From: an uncultured Myxococcales bacterium
Lineage (GTDB): Bacteria > Myxococcota_A > Polyangia > Polyangiales > Polyangiaceae
Length of the DNA stretch: 38,486 bases
Reading direction: 5' to 3'
NCBI GenBank assembly: GCA_937949945.1
Contig: CALFEQ010000051.1
Span: forward strand, 1-38,486
Part shown: positions 8,252-17,267 of the stretch, in pieces
Numbering within the stretch: the stretch's first letter is position 1
How the letters are laid out: every line of letters begins with the position of its first letter
Position numbers and translations under genes: made by a program
Notes under the pieces: model-generated
Seen by the model: the letters and a program-made list of their open reading frames with translations, nothing else
What the model was told of the DNA's origin: nothing
Databases searched by the model: none

Positions 8252-9814
8252 TCAGAACCCGAACGTCGACGCCTTCTCCTGGTTCGCGCGGATCTGGGCC
8301 TTGCCTTCGCGCGAGGACGGGGCCGGCGGAGCCGGAGCGAAGCGGCCGCCGCCGGCCGCGCCCGCTGCGCCGAGCCCGAGGCTCGGCCCCGCGGCGACCG
8401 GCGGAGGAGCGAAGCGCGCCTCGGCCTCCGCGACCGCGGCGCTCTGATCGGCGAAGTCGCGATCGATGGTCTTCGCCGCGCGGCGCGGGGCGACCGAGGG
8501 CGTCGCCGTCGCGAGGGCGAGCGCGGTCGACTCGGTCCTCTTCAGCTCCTCCCTCCGCGCGGCGAGCTTCGCGCGCGCGTCGGCGATGCGGCCCTGCTCG
8601 AACAGCCGGTTCGCCTCCGTGAGGGTGCGCGCCGTGCGGCTCCGCTCGAGACGTGCGGCGACGAACGGATCGAGCTCCCGCTGCTCGGTGCCGTCGCTCT
8701 TGATCGCGAGGGCGAGCGTCCCCGTGCAGCTTCCGTCGGTCTTCTTCAGCAGGTCACGGAACGCGAGCTTCACGTCGGCGACCGGCTGCTCGCCGTCGCG
8801 ATCCGTCGGCACGCGCAGCTTCACGAGCACGGTCTTCTCCTGCTTCGCGCTGAAGGTGCCGAACGGGACGACGAGCCTTCTGCCCTCGCGACGGAACGTG
8901 CGGTCGAACACCTCGGCGACCTCGACGCCGGGGGCGAGCTCGATCGCGAGCTCCGCCTCCTTCGCGACGGAGGCGAGCAGGTCGTCGAACTCCTGGGCGA
9001 AGACGGCAGGGAGGCCGCTCGCGTTCGCGACGAAGTAGTGGCGACCGTTCGCCTCGTTCGCGATGGCGGCCATGACCTTCTCGTCGAAGTCGACGTCCAC
9101 GCCGATCGTCGAGATCGTCACCCCGCGCGCGTGCATCCGGTTCGCCATCGCACGCAGGCCGGGGATGTCGCGCACGCCGGCGTTCGTCGCGCCGTCGGAG
9201 AGGAGGATCATGCGGCTCATGCGATCGCCGCCGAGCGGCGTGAGCGCGAGCTGCCGCATGCCCTCCTCGAGCCCGCACGAGATGCATGTGTCGCCGCCGA
9301 GGCGGATGGCGCGGATCGCCGACTCGATCGACGAGCGGTTGCCGGCGCTCACGCGCGTCGGTGGGACGACGACGCGCGCCTGGGTGTCGAAGCTCACGAC
9401 CGTGATGCTGTCGCCGTCGCGCATGCGCTCGAGGGCCGCCACGGCGGCGTTCATCGCGTTCGCGATGCGCTCGCCCTTCATCGAGCCGGAGCGATCGATG
9501 ACGATGGCGAGGTTGAGCGGCGGCGCGGCGGCGCGCGCGGCCTCGTCGTCCGCGGCGGTGACCTGCGCGAACAGATACGTCTCGCCGGCGTCGCCCCGCC
9601 GCAACGACGCGTGCCCGAGCCGGGCATCGACGAGGAGGGTGTCGCCGACGGTGATCCGCGCGCCCGTCTCGTCCCACCCGGGCTCGGTGTCGGGCGGCGT
9701 GACGGGATCGGCCTTCACGGGCGCGGTTCTTTCGCCCACGGGGATGGCGAAGGCACCGGCGGTGGAGAGGAGGACGCCACAAATGGCGAGGATCGCGGTG
9801 GTCTCGAGCTTCAT
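8252..9814 (-). CDS. Secreted von Willebrand factor A domain protein
   Basis: This 520-aa protein has an N-terminal signal peptide (cut near AGAFA, residue 23) and a VWA domain at about 100-290. The metal-ion-dependent adhesion site is intact: DRSGS (D107, S109, S111), T176 in GGDTC and D207 in LLSDGAT. Beyond it is a beta-sandwich-like region and an Ala/Arg-rich helical stretch, then a Gly/Pro-rich tail. Similar proteins in myxobacteria and planctomycetes are exported adhesion or assembly factors. The start lies 36 bp downstream of the flavoprotein gene at 9851, so it could be the last gene of that redox operon. A GAGGCGACC stretch precedes the ATG. Confidence 0.88.
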   Translation of the reverse strand: MKLETTAILAICGVLLSTAGAFAIPVGERTAPVKADPVTPPDTEPGWDETGARITVGDTLLVDARLGHASLRRGDAGETYLFAQVTAADDEAARAAAPPLNLAIVIDRSGSMKGERIANAMNAAVAALERMRDGDSITVVSFDTQARVVVPPTRVSAGNRSSIESAIRAIRLGGDTCISCGLEEGMRQLALTPLGGDRMSRMILLSDGATNAGVRDIPGLRAMANRMHARGVTISTIGVDVDFDEKVMAAIANEANGRHYFVANASGLPAVFAQEFDDLLASVAKEAELAIELAPGVEVAEVFDRTFRREGRRLVVPFGTFSAKQEKTVLVKLRVPTDRDGEQPVADVKLAFRDLLKKTDGSCTGTLALAIKSDGTEQRELDPFVAARLERSRTARTLTEANRLFEQGRIADARAKLAARREELKRTESTALALATATPSVAPRRAAKTIDRDFADQSAAVAEAEARFAPPPVAAGPSLGLGAAGAAGGGRFAPAPPAPSSREGKAQIRANQEKASTFGF

Positions 9815-9850
9815 TCGGTCGCCTCGGCAGGTCCGGCGTCCTTCTACGGG

Positions 9851-11971
9851 TCAGCCCGGAGAAGGTTCTTCGGTCCCCGACGAAACGTCGCCGGCGCCCG
9901 CCTCCTTACGCCGGGGCCGCCGGATGCCGGCCCGCGTCAAGAGGTCCCAGGCGGGCACCCCGCCGATGAGCACGAGCATGGCGTCGGCGCCGATCGAGCG
10001 GCGCCCGGCGTGCGCCCCGGTCCCGGCGAGGACCACGCCGGTCCGCGTGACGGCGACCGGGATCGTCTCGAAGAGGATCTTGATCCTCCTCCGCGCCACG
10101 AGGCTCTCGACCTCGGCGATGTTCTTCGCCTTCCCTCGCGCGAACCGAGAGCCTCGATACGAGATCGTGACCGAGGTCCCGGGCTGACGCGCGAGCGCGA
10201 TCGCCGCCTCCATCGCGCTGTCGCCCAGGCCGACCACCACGACGCGCTTGCCCGCGAAGCTGCGTGCGTCCGCGAGCGCGTAGGCGACACGGTCCTCGGC
10301 GCCGCGCTCGATCTCGAGATCGAGCCGTCGCGGCGTCCCGCGCCGCCCGATCGCGAGCACCACCCGCGACGCGCGAAGCCGGCTCGTCCGCGCGCCCCCG
10401 TCGTGCTCGACGGTCACGGTGAACCCGCGCTCGTCCTTCGCGACGTCGATCACGCGATGCCCTTCGCGGACGTCGAGCCCGCGCGCGCGGACGATGCGCG
10501 TCCACTGCGCGAGGAGCTCCTCCTTCGTGGACTCCTTCAGCCAGAGCTCTCCCTCGACGGGAAGATCGAGCGGCGGGTCGTGCACGATCTTGTCGCGCGG
10601 GAAGCTCTTGATGCTCGCGGCGACCGTCGCCTGCTCGAGGACCACGCACGACAGATCCTTCTCCTTCGCGCGCAGCGCCGCGCTGAGACCGGCAGGTCCG
10701 GCGCCGATCACGATCACGTCGATCGGCTCGGCGCGCCGACGCGGAAGCGTCTGCGCGATGCGGTCGACGGCGTGGACGCCCTGGTTGATCGCGTTCTTGA
10801 TGAGAGGCAGCCCCGTGAGGTCGCCCGCGAGGAACAGGCCGGGCACGTCCCGGCTCTCGAGGTGCTCGTCCGTCGCCGGGCGATCGAGGATGGGCTCGCC
10901 GTCCTCCACGCGGAGGCTGCCGTTCGGACAGACCTGCTCGCACACGCCGACGCCGCAGCACTCTTCCGGGCGCGCGACGACCGCGACGTACCGTTCGACG
11001 GCGAGGACGTCGAAGGGACACGCATCGACGCACGCCCAGCAGCCGAGGCACGTCGACGGATCGATCGTGGGCAGCCGCTTGCGCGCCGCGGGCGTCACCG
11101 GGACGTCCTTCGTGACGGCGGCGCGACGCCTCCTCCGGTCGAGGGCCGTCGCGACCGCGCCGACGGCGAGCGCGCCCGCGAGCGCGCCTGCCGGCGGCGC
11201 CCACGGCACGCCCCTCGCCTCCGCCGGCGCCACCCACGACGTGGTGGCGGCGACGTCCCGCGCGGCCTCCCACGCGACGAAGCGCGTCGCCCCGTGCTGG
11301 CCGGCGCAAGCGAGCGAGCCGGCCGCCGGCGACGGCTCGTCGAGCCTGCGGTGCTCGTCGAAGCACTGGGACGCGATCCCGTCGACGCCGGCGTCGCGCC
11401 CCGAGGCGCGCACCGCGGACGGGACGCATGCGGCGATCGGGTCCTCCGCGCGCCGGGGATCGTGACACCGCGCGCACGCCGCGAGCGGGACGAGCGGCAC
11501 GGTCGTCCCGCGCGCGATCGCGCCGGGTCGAACCCCGCGCTCTCGCGGCTGCAGCGCGACCTCCGCGCCCGCTCCCCAGCGGACGACGGCGCCGTCGTCG
11601 AACGTCACGCCCTGCGCGTCGGCGTGCTGCCCGTGACACGTCGCGCACGGAAGCTCGCCCTTCGCCACGAGCTCGCGGTGCCCTCTTCGGACCGACGCGT
11701 GCGCGGCGCCGTGGCAGGTCTTGCACGCGGCCGCCAGGTGCGCCGGCGTCGCCGCCGACGAGGCCGCCGCAGACGAATGGCACGAGGCACACGCGACGTG
11801 CGCGTGCGGCCGCGCGATGGGCCGCTCCGTCGCGATCGGCGTCCCCTGCGCGGCGACGACGGCGACGACGCCCGCGCCGGCGCCGAGCGTCGCCAGCGCG
11901 AGCGTGCGCGGGCGGGTCACGTCGCTCGTCCGCGTCGCTTTCGGCGCGCTCGCCCGTGCGCGATCCCTCAT
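9851..11971 (-). CDS. Membrane tetraheme-ferredoxin-flavoprotein oxidoreductase
   Basis: The 706-aa protein joins four redox parts. After TM1 (about 22-41) come four c-type haem sites: CASCH (61), CKTCH (83), CATCH (109) and CARCH (166). After TM2 (about 261-277) come two ferredoxin-type cysteine clusters (CLGCWACVDACP at 309, CCGVGVCEQVCP at 338), then an FAD/NAD(P) module with GAGPAG (423-428) and GLGDSA (581-586). Predicted topology puts the haems in the periplasm and the Fe-S/flavin part in the cytoplasm, so one chain could carry electrons across the membrane. The GLFLAGDLTG motif, normally at the C-terminal end of such flavoproteins, lies before the GxGxxG here (378-387). The start ATG overlaps the preceding stop (ATGA) behind a GGAGGCGG ribosome site. 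Confidence 0.85.
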   Translation of the reverse strand: MRDRARASAPKATRTSDVTRPRTLALATLGAGAGVVAVVAAQGTPIATERPIARPHAHVACASCHSSAAASSAATPAHLAAACKTCHGAAHASVRRGHRELVAKGELPCATCHGQHADAQGVTFDDGAVVRWGAGAEVALQPRERGVRPGAIARGTTVPLVPLAACARCHDPRRAEDPIAACVPSAVRASGRDAGVDGIASQCFDEHRRLDEPSPAAGSLACAGQHGATRFVAWEAARDVAATTSWVAPAEARGVPWAPPAGALAGALAVGAVATALDRRRRRAAVTKDVPVTPAARKRLPTIDPSTCLGCWACVDACPFDVLAVERYVAVVARPEECCGVGVCEQVCPNGSLRVEDGEPILDRPATDEHLESRDVPGLFLAGDLTGLPLIKNAINQGVHAVDRIAQTLPRRRAEPIDVIVIGAGPAGLSAALRAKEKDLSCVVLEQATVAASIKSFPRDKIVHDPPLDLPVEGELWLKESTKEELLAQWTRIVRARGLDVREGHRVIDVAKDERGFTVTVEHDGGARTSRLRASRVVLAIGRRGTPRRLDLEIERGAEDRVAYALADARSFAGKRVVVVGLGDSAMEAAIALARQPGTSVTISYRGSRFARGKAKNIAEVESLVARRRIKILFETIPVAVTRTGVVLAGTGAHAGRRSIGADAMLVLIGGVPAWDLLTRAGIRRPRRKEAGAGDVSSGTEEPSPG

Positions 11972-14250
11972 CGCCCGCCTCCGCTCGTGGACGTGGCCGC
12001 CGAGACCGAGGCCGTGGTCGAAGGCCCTTGGGCGCGGCTCACCCCGGCGACGTGCAGCGCGAGCAGCACGAGCGCCGCCGCCGTGGCGGCCAGGTGCGGC
12101 GCGAGCCAGCCGCGGAGGATCCACGTGAGGACGCGCTGCAGGCGCACGGCTCGATGCTCGACGACGAGCCGCACGAGATCGCCGAGCGCGGCGAGCTCCC
12201 GGCGCGATCCCCCGCGCGCCTTCGCACGCGCCTCGACGCGCGCGCGAAGCGCCTCCTCTTCGCGCCGGAGGCTCCTCTGCGAGACGAGCAGCACGAACGG
12301 CCCGAGCGGCGAGCGACGGTACGGGCTGAGCACCTCGACGAAGAGCGACTTCAGGAGCTCGCCCTTGCCCGAGAGCGTGGCGAAGATCTTCTCGTCGATC
12401 TCCTTCGTTCGCGTCGCGAGCTCCTCGGGCAGGAGGCTCTTTCGCTCGACCCGCGAGAGCGCCCGCGGCACGAAAGCGCCGATCGCGGCCCCCATCACGC
12501 CGGTGACGGCGGCGAAGACGATCGCGAGCGTCAGCGCCCCCGCCACGTTCGGAGGGATCGCCCCGCGCACGTGCGCCGCGACGGCGCCGCACGCGAGCAC
12601 GCCCGCCGTCAGATGCGCGACGTACAGCACCCGCGAGAGCGGGAGCCTGCCGCGCAAGGCCGCGAGCGGTCCCCGCGCGCGCTTGCCGATCGCGTACGCG
12701 ACGAGCAGCACGAGGAGCGCGCCGGAGAAGACGCCGCTCGCCCAGCGCCCCTCGCGCAGCGAGGGCAGCGACGCGAGCCCCGCGCTCGCCAGCGCCGCCC
12801 CGACCGCCCACGGCCACGCCCGCAGGCGCGCAGGCAGCACCGGACGCACACGGTCGCGCACGCCTTCGTTCGGGACGTCGAGCACCGCGCTCGGATCGAT
12901 GCGCGCGATCGCCTGCACCGGACAGGCGGCGACGCACGCGGGCCCGCCGGCGTTGCCCGCGCAGAGGTCGCACTTCACGGCGACGGCGGGGTACGCGGCC
13001 GCGTCCCGGCGCGGCGCCATCTGGATGTTCTCCCACGGGCACGCCTTCGCGCAGCTCCCGCATCCGGTGCAGAGCTCTTCGCGGACGAAGACCTCGCCGC
13101 GCGCGTCGCGCCCGATGGCGCCGGTCGGGCAGCCGATCATGCAGCTCGGGTTCTTGCAGTGCTGGCAACTGCTCGGGACGAGCAGCGGCGCCGTCGCGCC
13201 GGTGCTCGCGCCCCGGACGATCTCGTCCCCGCGACGGACGAGCCGGCTCACGCCGTCGTCGTGCGCCTGCGCGCAGCTCCACGCGCAGTGACCGCAGCGC
13301 AGGCACGCGTCCTGATCGATGACCAGCAGCGAGCGCGCGACGCGCAGCCGGTAGAGGTCCCGGAAGACGTGGGCCGTCGTGAGCGCGCCCGGCCGCGCTC
13401 GCCGCAAGGCCGCGGCCGTCTCGCTGCGGAGGCGACGAGCGGCGTCGAGCGCGGAGCGGTTGCGCCGGGCGACGGCGACGAAGACGTCGCGCGGGATCGC
13501 GACGAGCCACGTCGGACCGCTCGCGACGACGGAGACGGCGCGCGCCTCGCGCTCGGCGAGCTCCTCGTCGCCGAACAGGTCTCCACGCGACAGATAGGCC
13601 TCGACGCGCGGCTTGCCGTCGTCGTCGCTCTGCGCCTGCAAGAGACCGTCGGCGACGACGAAGGCGTCGGTCGCCGCGTCGCCCTCGCGGTACACGTGCT
13701 CGCCGCGAGCGACGTGGACGTGCCTCGCGGCGTCGAGCAAGAGCTCGAGGTCGGCGTCCGATAGCGACCGACCGAAGCTCGAGGTCCGGAGCAGATCGAG
13801 CGTCGCCGCGCGCCGGAGCGCGCGCTCGACCTTCGCCATCCGCTCGGCCCCTCCCGCGCGGCCGATCGCGCGCTCGAGGACGACGATGGGGACCTCGGCC
13901 ACGATCGCGTCGGTCTCCGCGCGCGCCTCGAGCCGACGCGTCGAGAACGCGGCGACGATCGCCTCCTCGCCGAGCACTTCGCCCGCCGTGGCTCGGCGGA
14001 TCTCGGCGGCGCCGGCCTCGCCTCGACGGACGCCGGAGAGCGACACGACGCCCGAGACGACGACGCAGATCGCGTCCGCCGGATCGCCCGTCCGAAAGAG
14101 CGTCGCTCCCGCGCGCAGCCGGCGGAGCGCGCCCGCCGCCTCGATCTCGCCGCGCGCGCGCGCGTCGAGCCCGCGGAGCATCGGGACGTCCCACACGACC
14201 TCGGGCCATGCCTCCGTAGCGGCGCGGTGGACGCGAGGCTCCGCTCCCAT
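11968..14250 (-). CDS. Cyclic-nucleotide-binding, ferredoxin and b-haem-like membrane protein
   Basis: The 760-aa protein has two Crp-type cyclic-nucleotide-binding domains (about 20-130 and 155-265). A four-cluster ferredoxin block like DmsB/NrfC electron-transfer subunits follows: CLRCGHCAWSC (316), CQHCKNPSCMIGCP (362), CTGCGSCAKACP (394) and CDLC...CVAACP (427-443). About five membrane helices lie between 478 and 735. Two of them carry His pairs exactly 14 residues apart (H546/H560 and H719/H733), the pattern for two b-type haems in cytochrome-b-like proteins. It probably passes electrons between the quinone pool and its operon partners, modulated by cyclic nucleotide; that role is inference. 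The start overlaps the upstream stop by one base (TGATG). Confidence 0.85.
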   Translation of the reverse strand: MGAEPRVHRAATEAWPEVVWDVPMLRGLDARARGEIEAAGALRRLRAGATLFRTGDPADAICVVVSGVVSLSGVRRGEAGAAEIRRATAGEVLGEEAIVAAFSTRRLEARAETDAIVAEVPIVVLERAIGRAGGAERMAKVERALRRAATLDLLRTSSFGRSLSDADLELLLDAARHVHVARGEHVYREGDAATDAFVVADGLLQAQSDDDGKPRVEAYLSRGDLFGDEELAEREARAVSVVASGPTWLVAIPRDVFVAVARRNRSALDAARRLRSETAAALRRARPGALTTAHVFRDLYRLRVARSLLVIDQDACLRCGHCAWSCAQAHDDGVSRLVRRGDEIVRGASTGATAPLLVPSSCQHCKNPSCMIGCPTGAIGRDARGEVFVREELCTGCGSCAKACPWENIQMAPRRDAAAYPAVAVKCDLCAGNAGGPACVAACPVQAIARIDPSAVLDVPNEGVRDRVRPVLPARLRAWPWAVGAALASAGLASLPSLREGRWASGVFSGALLVLLVAYAIGKRARGPLAALRGRLPLSRVLYVAHLTAGVLACGAVAAHVRGAIPPNVAGALTLAIVFAAVTGVMGAAIGAFVPRALSRVERKSLLPEELATRTKEIDEKIFATLSGKGELLKSLFVEVLSPYRRSPLGPFVLLVSQRSLRREEEALRARVEARAKARGGSRRELAALGDLVRLVVEHRAVRLQRVLTWILRGWLAPHLAATAAALVLLALHVAGVSRAQGPSTTASVSAATSTSGGGR

Positions 14251-17200
14251 CAGTCGATCCTCGCGCTCGCCTCTGCGATGTCGATCGGGTGGTTGCGGCG
14301 GAGCATCGCCCGCGTGATCTGCGGGCCGCTCGGCCGGAGGCCTTGCGCCGCCTTGTGCGCCTCGTAGTCGGCGAACGCGCGAAGGAGGAACGGCGGGAAC
14401 GGGCGGAACCGGAGGCGCGCCTGCACCGTGAACGGCCCTCGTCGCCCCGGCGCATCGATCTCGTAGGTGTACCGGAGCGTCACGCCCGGAGGTGCCGACC
14501 GCCGATCGAGGATCGCGTCGGGCGCCTTGGCGACGCCTCGCTCCGCGTCGAGCGCGCCGACGGGGAAGTACGTCTCGAACAGCGCGTTCGTGCCCGTGAG
14601 GTTCGAGCGGCACTCGCCCGTGTCGATGTCGTAGACGCCGTCGTCGAAGCGATCGGCGCGCGTCCTGCCCTGCCCCGGGCCGGGCTGGCAACGCCCTTCG
14701 GCGTCGATGATCCCGATGCAGCGCACGCAGCGGAAGAAGCCGTTCTGCAGGTTGACGAGGCCCTTGCCGCGGAAGACCGTCCCGCCGAACGCCGGGTTCG
14801 GCGTCCACGTCGGGACGTCGGGGCCGTCGATCACGTCGGCGCCGAAGAGGCCGAGCGGCCTGCCTTTCGCGTCCTTGACGTCGTCGCGCGTCGTCGTGCG
14901 GAAAAAGACCTTGTCGCGCAGGTCTTCGTCGTCGCTCGTGATCTTGCCGACCTCGTAGACCACGTCGCCGCGCCCGTCGCGGACGGTCATCTCGACCCAG
15001 ATCTCGCGCTCCTGGCTGAAGCCGGCAGGGACCCGATGTCCTGCGCCGACGTTCTCGATCTCGATCGGGATCTCGAGGCGCGATCCGACGCGCATGGCCT
15101 CGCCGATCGCGAATCGGAACGTGTGCCGGAGGAGCAGCGCGCGCCGCGCCTCGAGCCCGACGGGGACGCCGCTCGGATCGAGCGTGCCGTCGTTCGCCCA
15201 CGCGTCTGGGAACTCCGGCGAGAGCGGCAGATCCACGCTCGTGAACCAGTGCGAGCTCGTCGGCCGCGGCTCCGTCGAGGACGACGCCACCATCCCGAGC
15301 GCCTTCTCGCCCGGCCGGCGGGCCTCGAACCGGAAGCCGTTCGGGCAGCCGTCGCCTCCGCGGGCGCCGTCGTCGCGCACGCACACGCCCGGGTACAGGC
15401 TCATGTGACAGTCCTGGCAGGTCGCGGGCCGGCGGCCGGCTGCGCGCTCGGCGTCGGCCCACGCCTTCCACTCGGAGTACGCGTTGCGCAGGCGCTTGAA
15501 GTGCTCGCCGCGCTCGCGCACGCCGAGCGCGTCGGTGCCGAACAAGCGGACGTCGTGGCACGCGCCGCAGAACTCGCTCGACCCGAGGTAGCGCTTGGCG
15601 TCCTCGGGCACGCGCCGATGGACGATGGGGTCGCCCGGACCGCCGCGGCCGAGGCGCGGCGAGAGCAGCACGCTCGCGTCGAGCAAGTAACCGCTGTTGC
15701 CGATCCCGCGGACGCCGATGCCGTCCTCCGGGCGCATGCGGAAGAGCGCGCCGGTCACGGGCGACGTCCACGTCGGGTTGCCTTGGTACGCGCTCCCGGC
15801 GTGCACCGGGCCGATCGTCTGGTGGCAGACGGCGCAGGAGATCCCCTCCATCGCTCGCTGCGAGAGGACGTCGCGGAGCGGCCGACGCGCGTCGGCTCCC
15901 GCGAACGTCGCGTTCCACGCGGGCACCGTGGAGCCGAGGTTGTCGGCGGGCGCGTGGCAGTTCACGCACCAGTGCTCGCCGCCCGCTCCCGTGAGCGTGG
16001 TCCCCGTCCTCTCGTCGCGGCACGCACCGGCGCCTGCCTTGCGGAGGACGCCCGCGCCGCCCGGGCAGCGATCGTCGCGCCCGACCTGCTCCTCGACCAG
16101 GCTCTCGAGCGCGCCGAAGAGCGGGCTCTTCGCCGAATGTGCCATCACCGAGCGCTGCCACTCCGCGACCTGTCGCGCGTGACACGGCGCGCATGCGTCC
16201 GCGGTCGTCCTCTGGAGCGGCGGCTGCGAGAGCGGCGCACGCTGCGAGGCGACGGGGGCCGGATCCGATCCTCGCGAGGCGGCGAGCCCCGCGCCCGCGA
16301 CCGCGAGGCCGAGCGCGATCGGTCCGGCAGCGAGCGCCCATCGCCGGAGAGGCGACGTCGCCGGAGGCGGGACGCGATCGCCGGCGACGGCGCGCTCGCG
16401 TCTCGCGCTCGGCGCTTCGGCGGCGCACGGCTCCGTCGCTCGCGTGCGTGGTGCGCCGACCGGCACCGGCGCGTCGCGCAAGAGCTCCTCGCAGCGCCGC
16501 GCGATCGCCTCTGCGCTCGCAGGCCTCTTCGCCGGATCGGGATCGAGCATGGCGAGCACGAAGCTCTGGATCCCGGGCTTGAGCGAGCGCGCCGTCGCCT
16601 CGTCGAAGGGCGGCGGCGGAGCGGACCGAGCCGCCGCCATCGCTTCGCGCAGCCCGATCCCGGAGAACGGATGCTCGCCCGCGATGAGCCGGTACGCCAC
16701 GAGGCCGAGCACCCAGCGGTTCGCGGCGTTGTCCCACGGAGCGCCCGCGGCTTGCTCGGGCGGCGTCCATCGCGGCGACGGCGCGGACGTCGCGCCCCCG
16801 GACGCGCCGTGCGCGCCGCCGACGAGCGCGCGTACGTAGGCGTCACCGAGCACGAAGGCGTCGGCGCGTCCCGGGCTCCCGAGGGCGATCTCGGAGGGAC
16901 GCAGCGGGCCCGGGAAGACCGCCATCCTCTCGCACGCAGCGAGCGCGCGCGCGAGATCCCGGATCTTCGCGAGGGCCGTCATGCCCTCGAGGCGTTCACC
17001 CTTCGCGAGCCCTTCCACGGTCTTCGACGGCACGCGCCGGAGGAGGAAGACGCCCTCGTCGTCCTCGCCCATCGCGGAGAAGCCGAAGGCGCCCGCCTCC
17101 CCGAAGCGCGCGAGCCGCTGCGCGATCGCGCGATCGGCGGCGTCGAAGCACCACAGCTCGGCCGGCGAGCCCGTCTCGAGCGAGCACGAAAACCGCCTGA

Positions 17201-17255
17201 CGCGGCCGATCGGATCGAGCTCCTCGCCGGCTCTGGGGCGCTTCTTCGCGTCCAC
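14250..17255 (-). CDS. Pseudokinase fused to pentaheme cytochrome c
   Basis: The 1001-aa protein starts at GTG behind a strong AGGAGG site. Residues 40-260 resemble a Ser/Thr kinase C-lobe (WTPPEQ, VLGLVAYRLIAGEHPF, KRPASAEAI), but the catalytic residues are gone: HRDLKPEN reads PGPLRPSE (D to P117, N to E122), DFG reads GDA (137-139), and no glycine loop or VAIK lysine is seen. One membrane helix follows (about 304-325). The C-terminal two thirds is a multihaem cytochrome with CAPCH (355), CVNCH (430), CAVCH (474), CGACH (563) and CQDCH (613), and a GAGHRVPAGF motif (737-746) seen in related multihaem families. The pseudokinase should be cytoplasmic and the haems periplasmic. It begins 12 bp after the kinase gene. 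Confidence 0.85.
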   Translation of the reverse strand: MDAKKRPRAGEELDPIGRVRRFSCSLETGSPAELWCFDAADRAIAQRLARFGEAGAFGFSAMGEDDEGVFLLRRVPSKTVEGLAKGERLEGMTALAKIRDLARALAACERMAVFPGPLRPSEIALGSPGRADAFVLGDAYVRALVGGAHGASGGATSAPSPRWTPPEQAAGAPWDNAANRWVLGLVAYRLIAGEHPFSGIGLREAMAAARSAPPPPFDEATARSLKPGIQSFVLAMLDPDPAKRPASAEAIARRCEELLRDAPVPVGAPRTRATEPCAAEAPSARRERAVAGDRVPPPATSPLRRWALAAGPIALGLAVAGAGLAASRGSDPAPVASQRAPLSQPPLQRTTADACAPCHARQVAEWQRSVMAHSAKSPLFGALESLVEEQVGRDDRCPGGAGVLRKAGAGACRDERTGTTLTGAGGEHWCVNCHAPADNLGSTVPAWNATFAGADARRPLRDVLSQRAMEGISCAVCHQTIGPVHAGSAYQGNPTWTSPVTGALFRMRPEDGIGVRGIGNSGYLLDASVLLSPRLGRGGPGDPIVHRRVPEDAKRYLGSSEFCGACHDVRLFGTDALGVRERGEHFKRLRNAYSEWKAWADAERAAGRRPATCQDCHMSLYPGVCVRDDGARGGDGCPNGFRFEARRPGEKALGMVASSSTEPRPTSSHWFTSVDLPLSPEFPDAWANDGTLDPSGVPVGLEARRALLLRHTFRFAIGEAMRVGSRLEIPIEIENVGAGHRVPAGFSQEREIWVEMTVRDGRGDVVYEVGKITSDDEDLRDKVFFRTTTRDDVKDAKGRPLGLFGADVIDGPDVPTWTPNPAFGGTVFRGKGLVNLQNGFFRCVRCIGIIDAEGRCQPGPGQGRTRADRFDDGVYDIDTGECRSNLTGTNALFETYFPVGALDAERGVAKAPDAILDRRSAPPGVTLRYTYEIDAPGRRGPFTVQARLRFRPFPPFLLRAFADYEAHKAAQGLRPSGPQITRAMLRRNHPIDIAEASARID

Positions 17256-17267
17256 GCCCCCTCCTCG

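Noticed and set aside
9038..13291. Very long plus-strand open frame (over 1400 codons) opposite the cytochrome operon
   Set aside because: It is antisense to proteins with clear CxxCH and ferredoxin motifs, is Arg/Ala-rich and shows no domain; typical of high-GC shadow frames.
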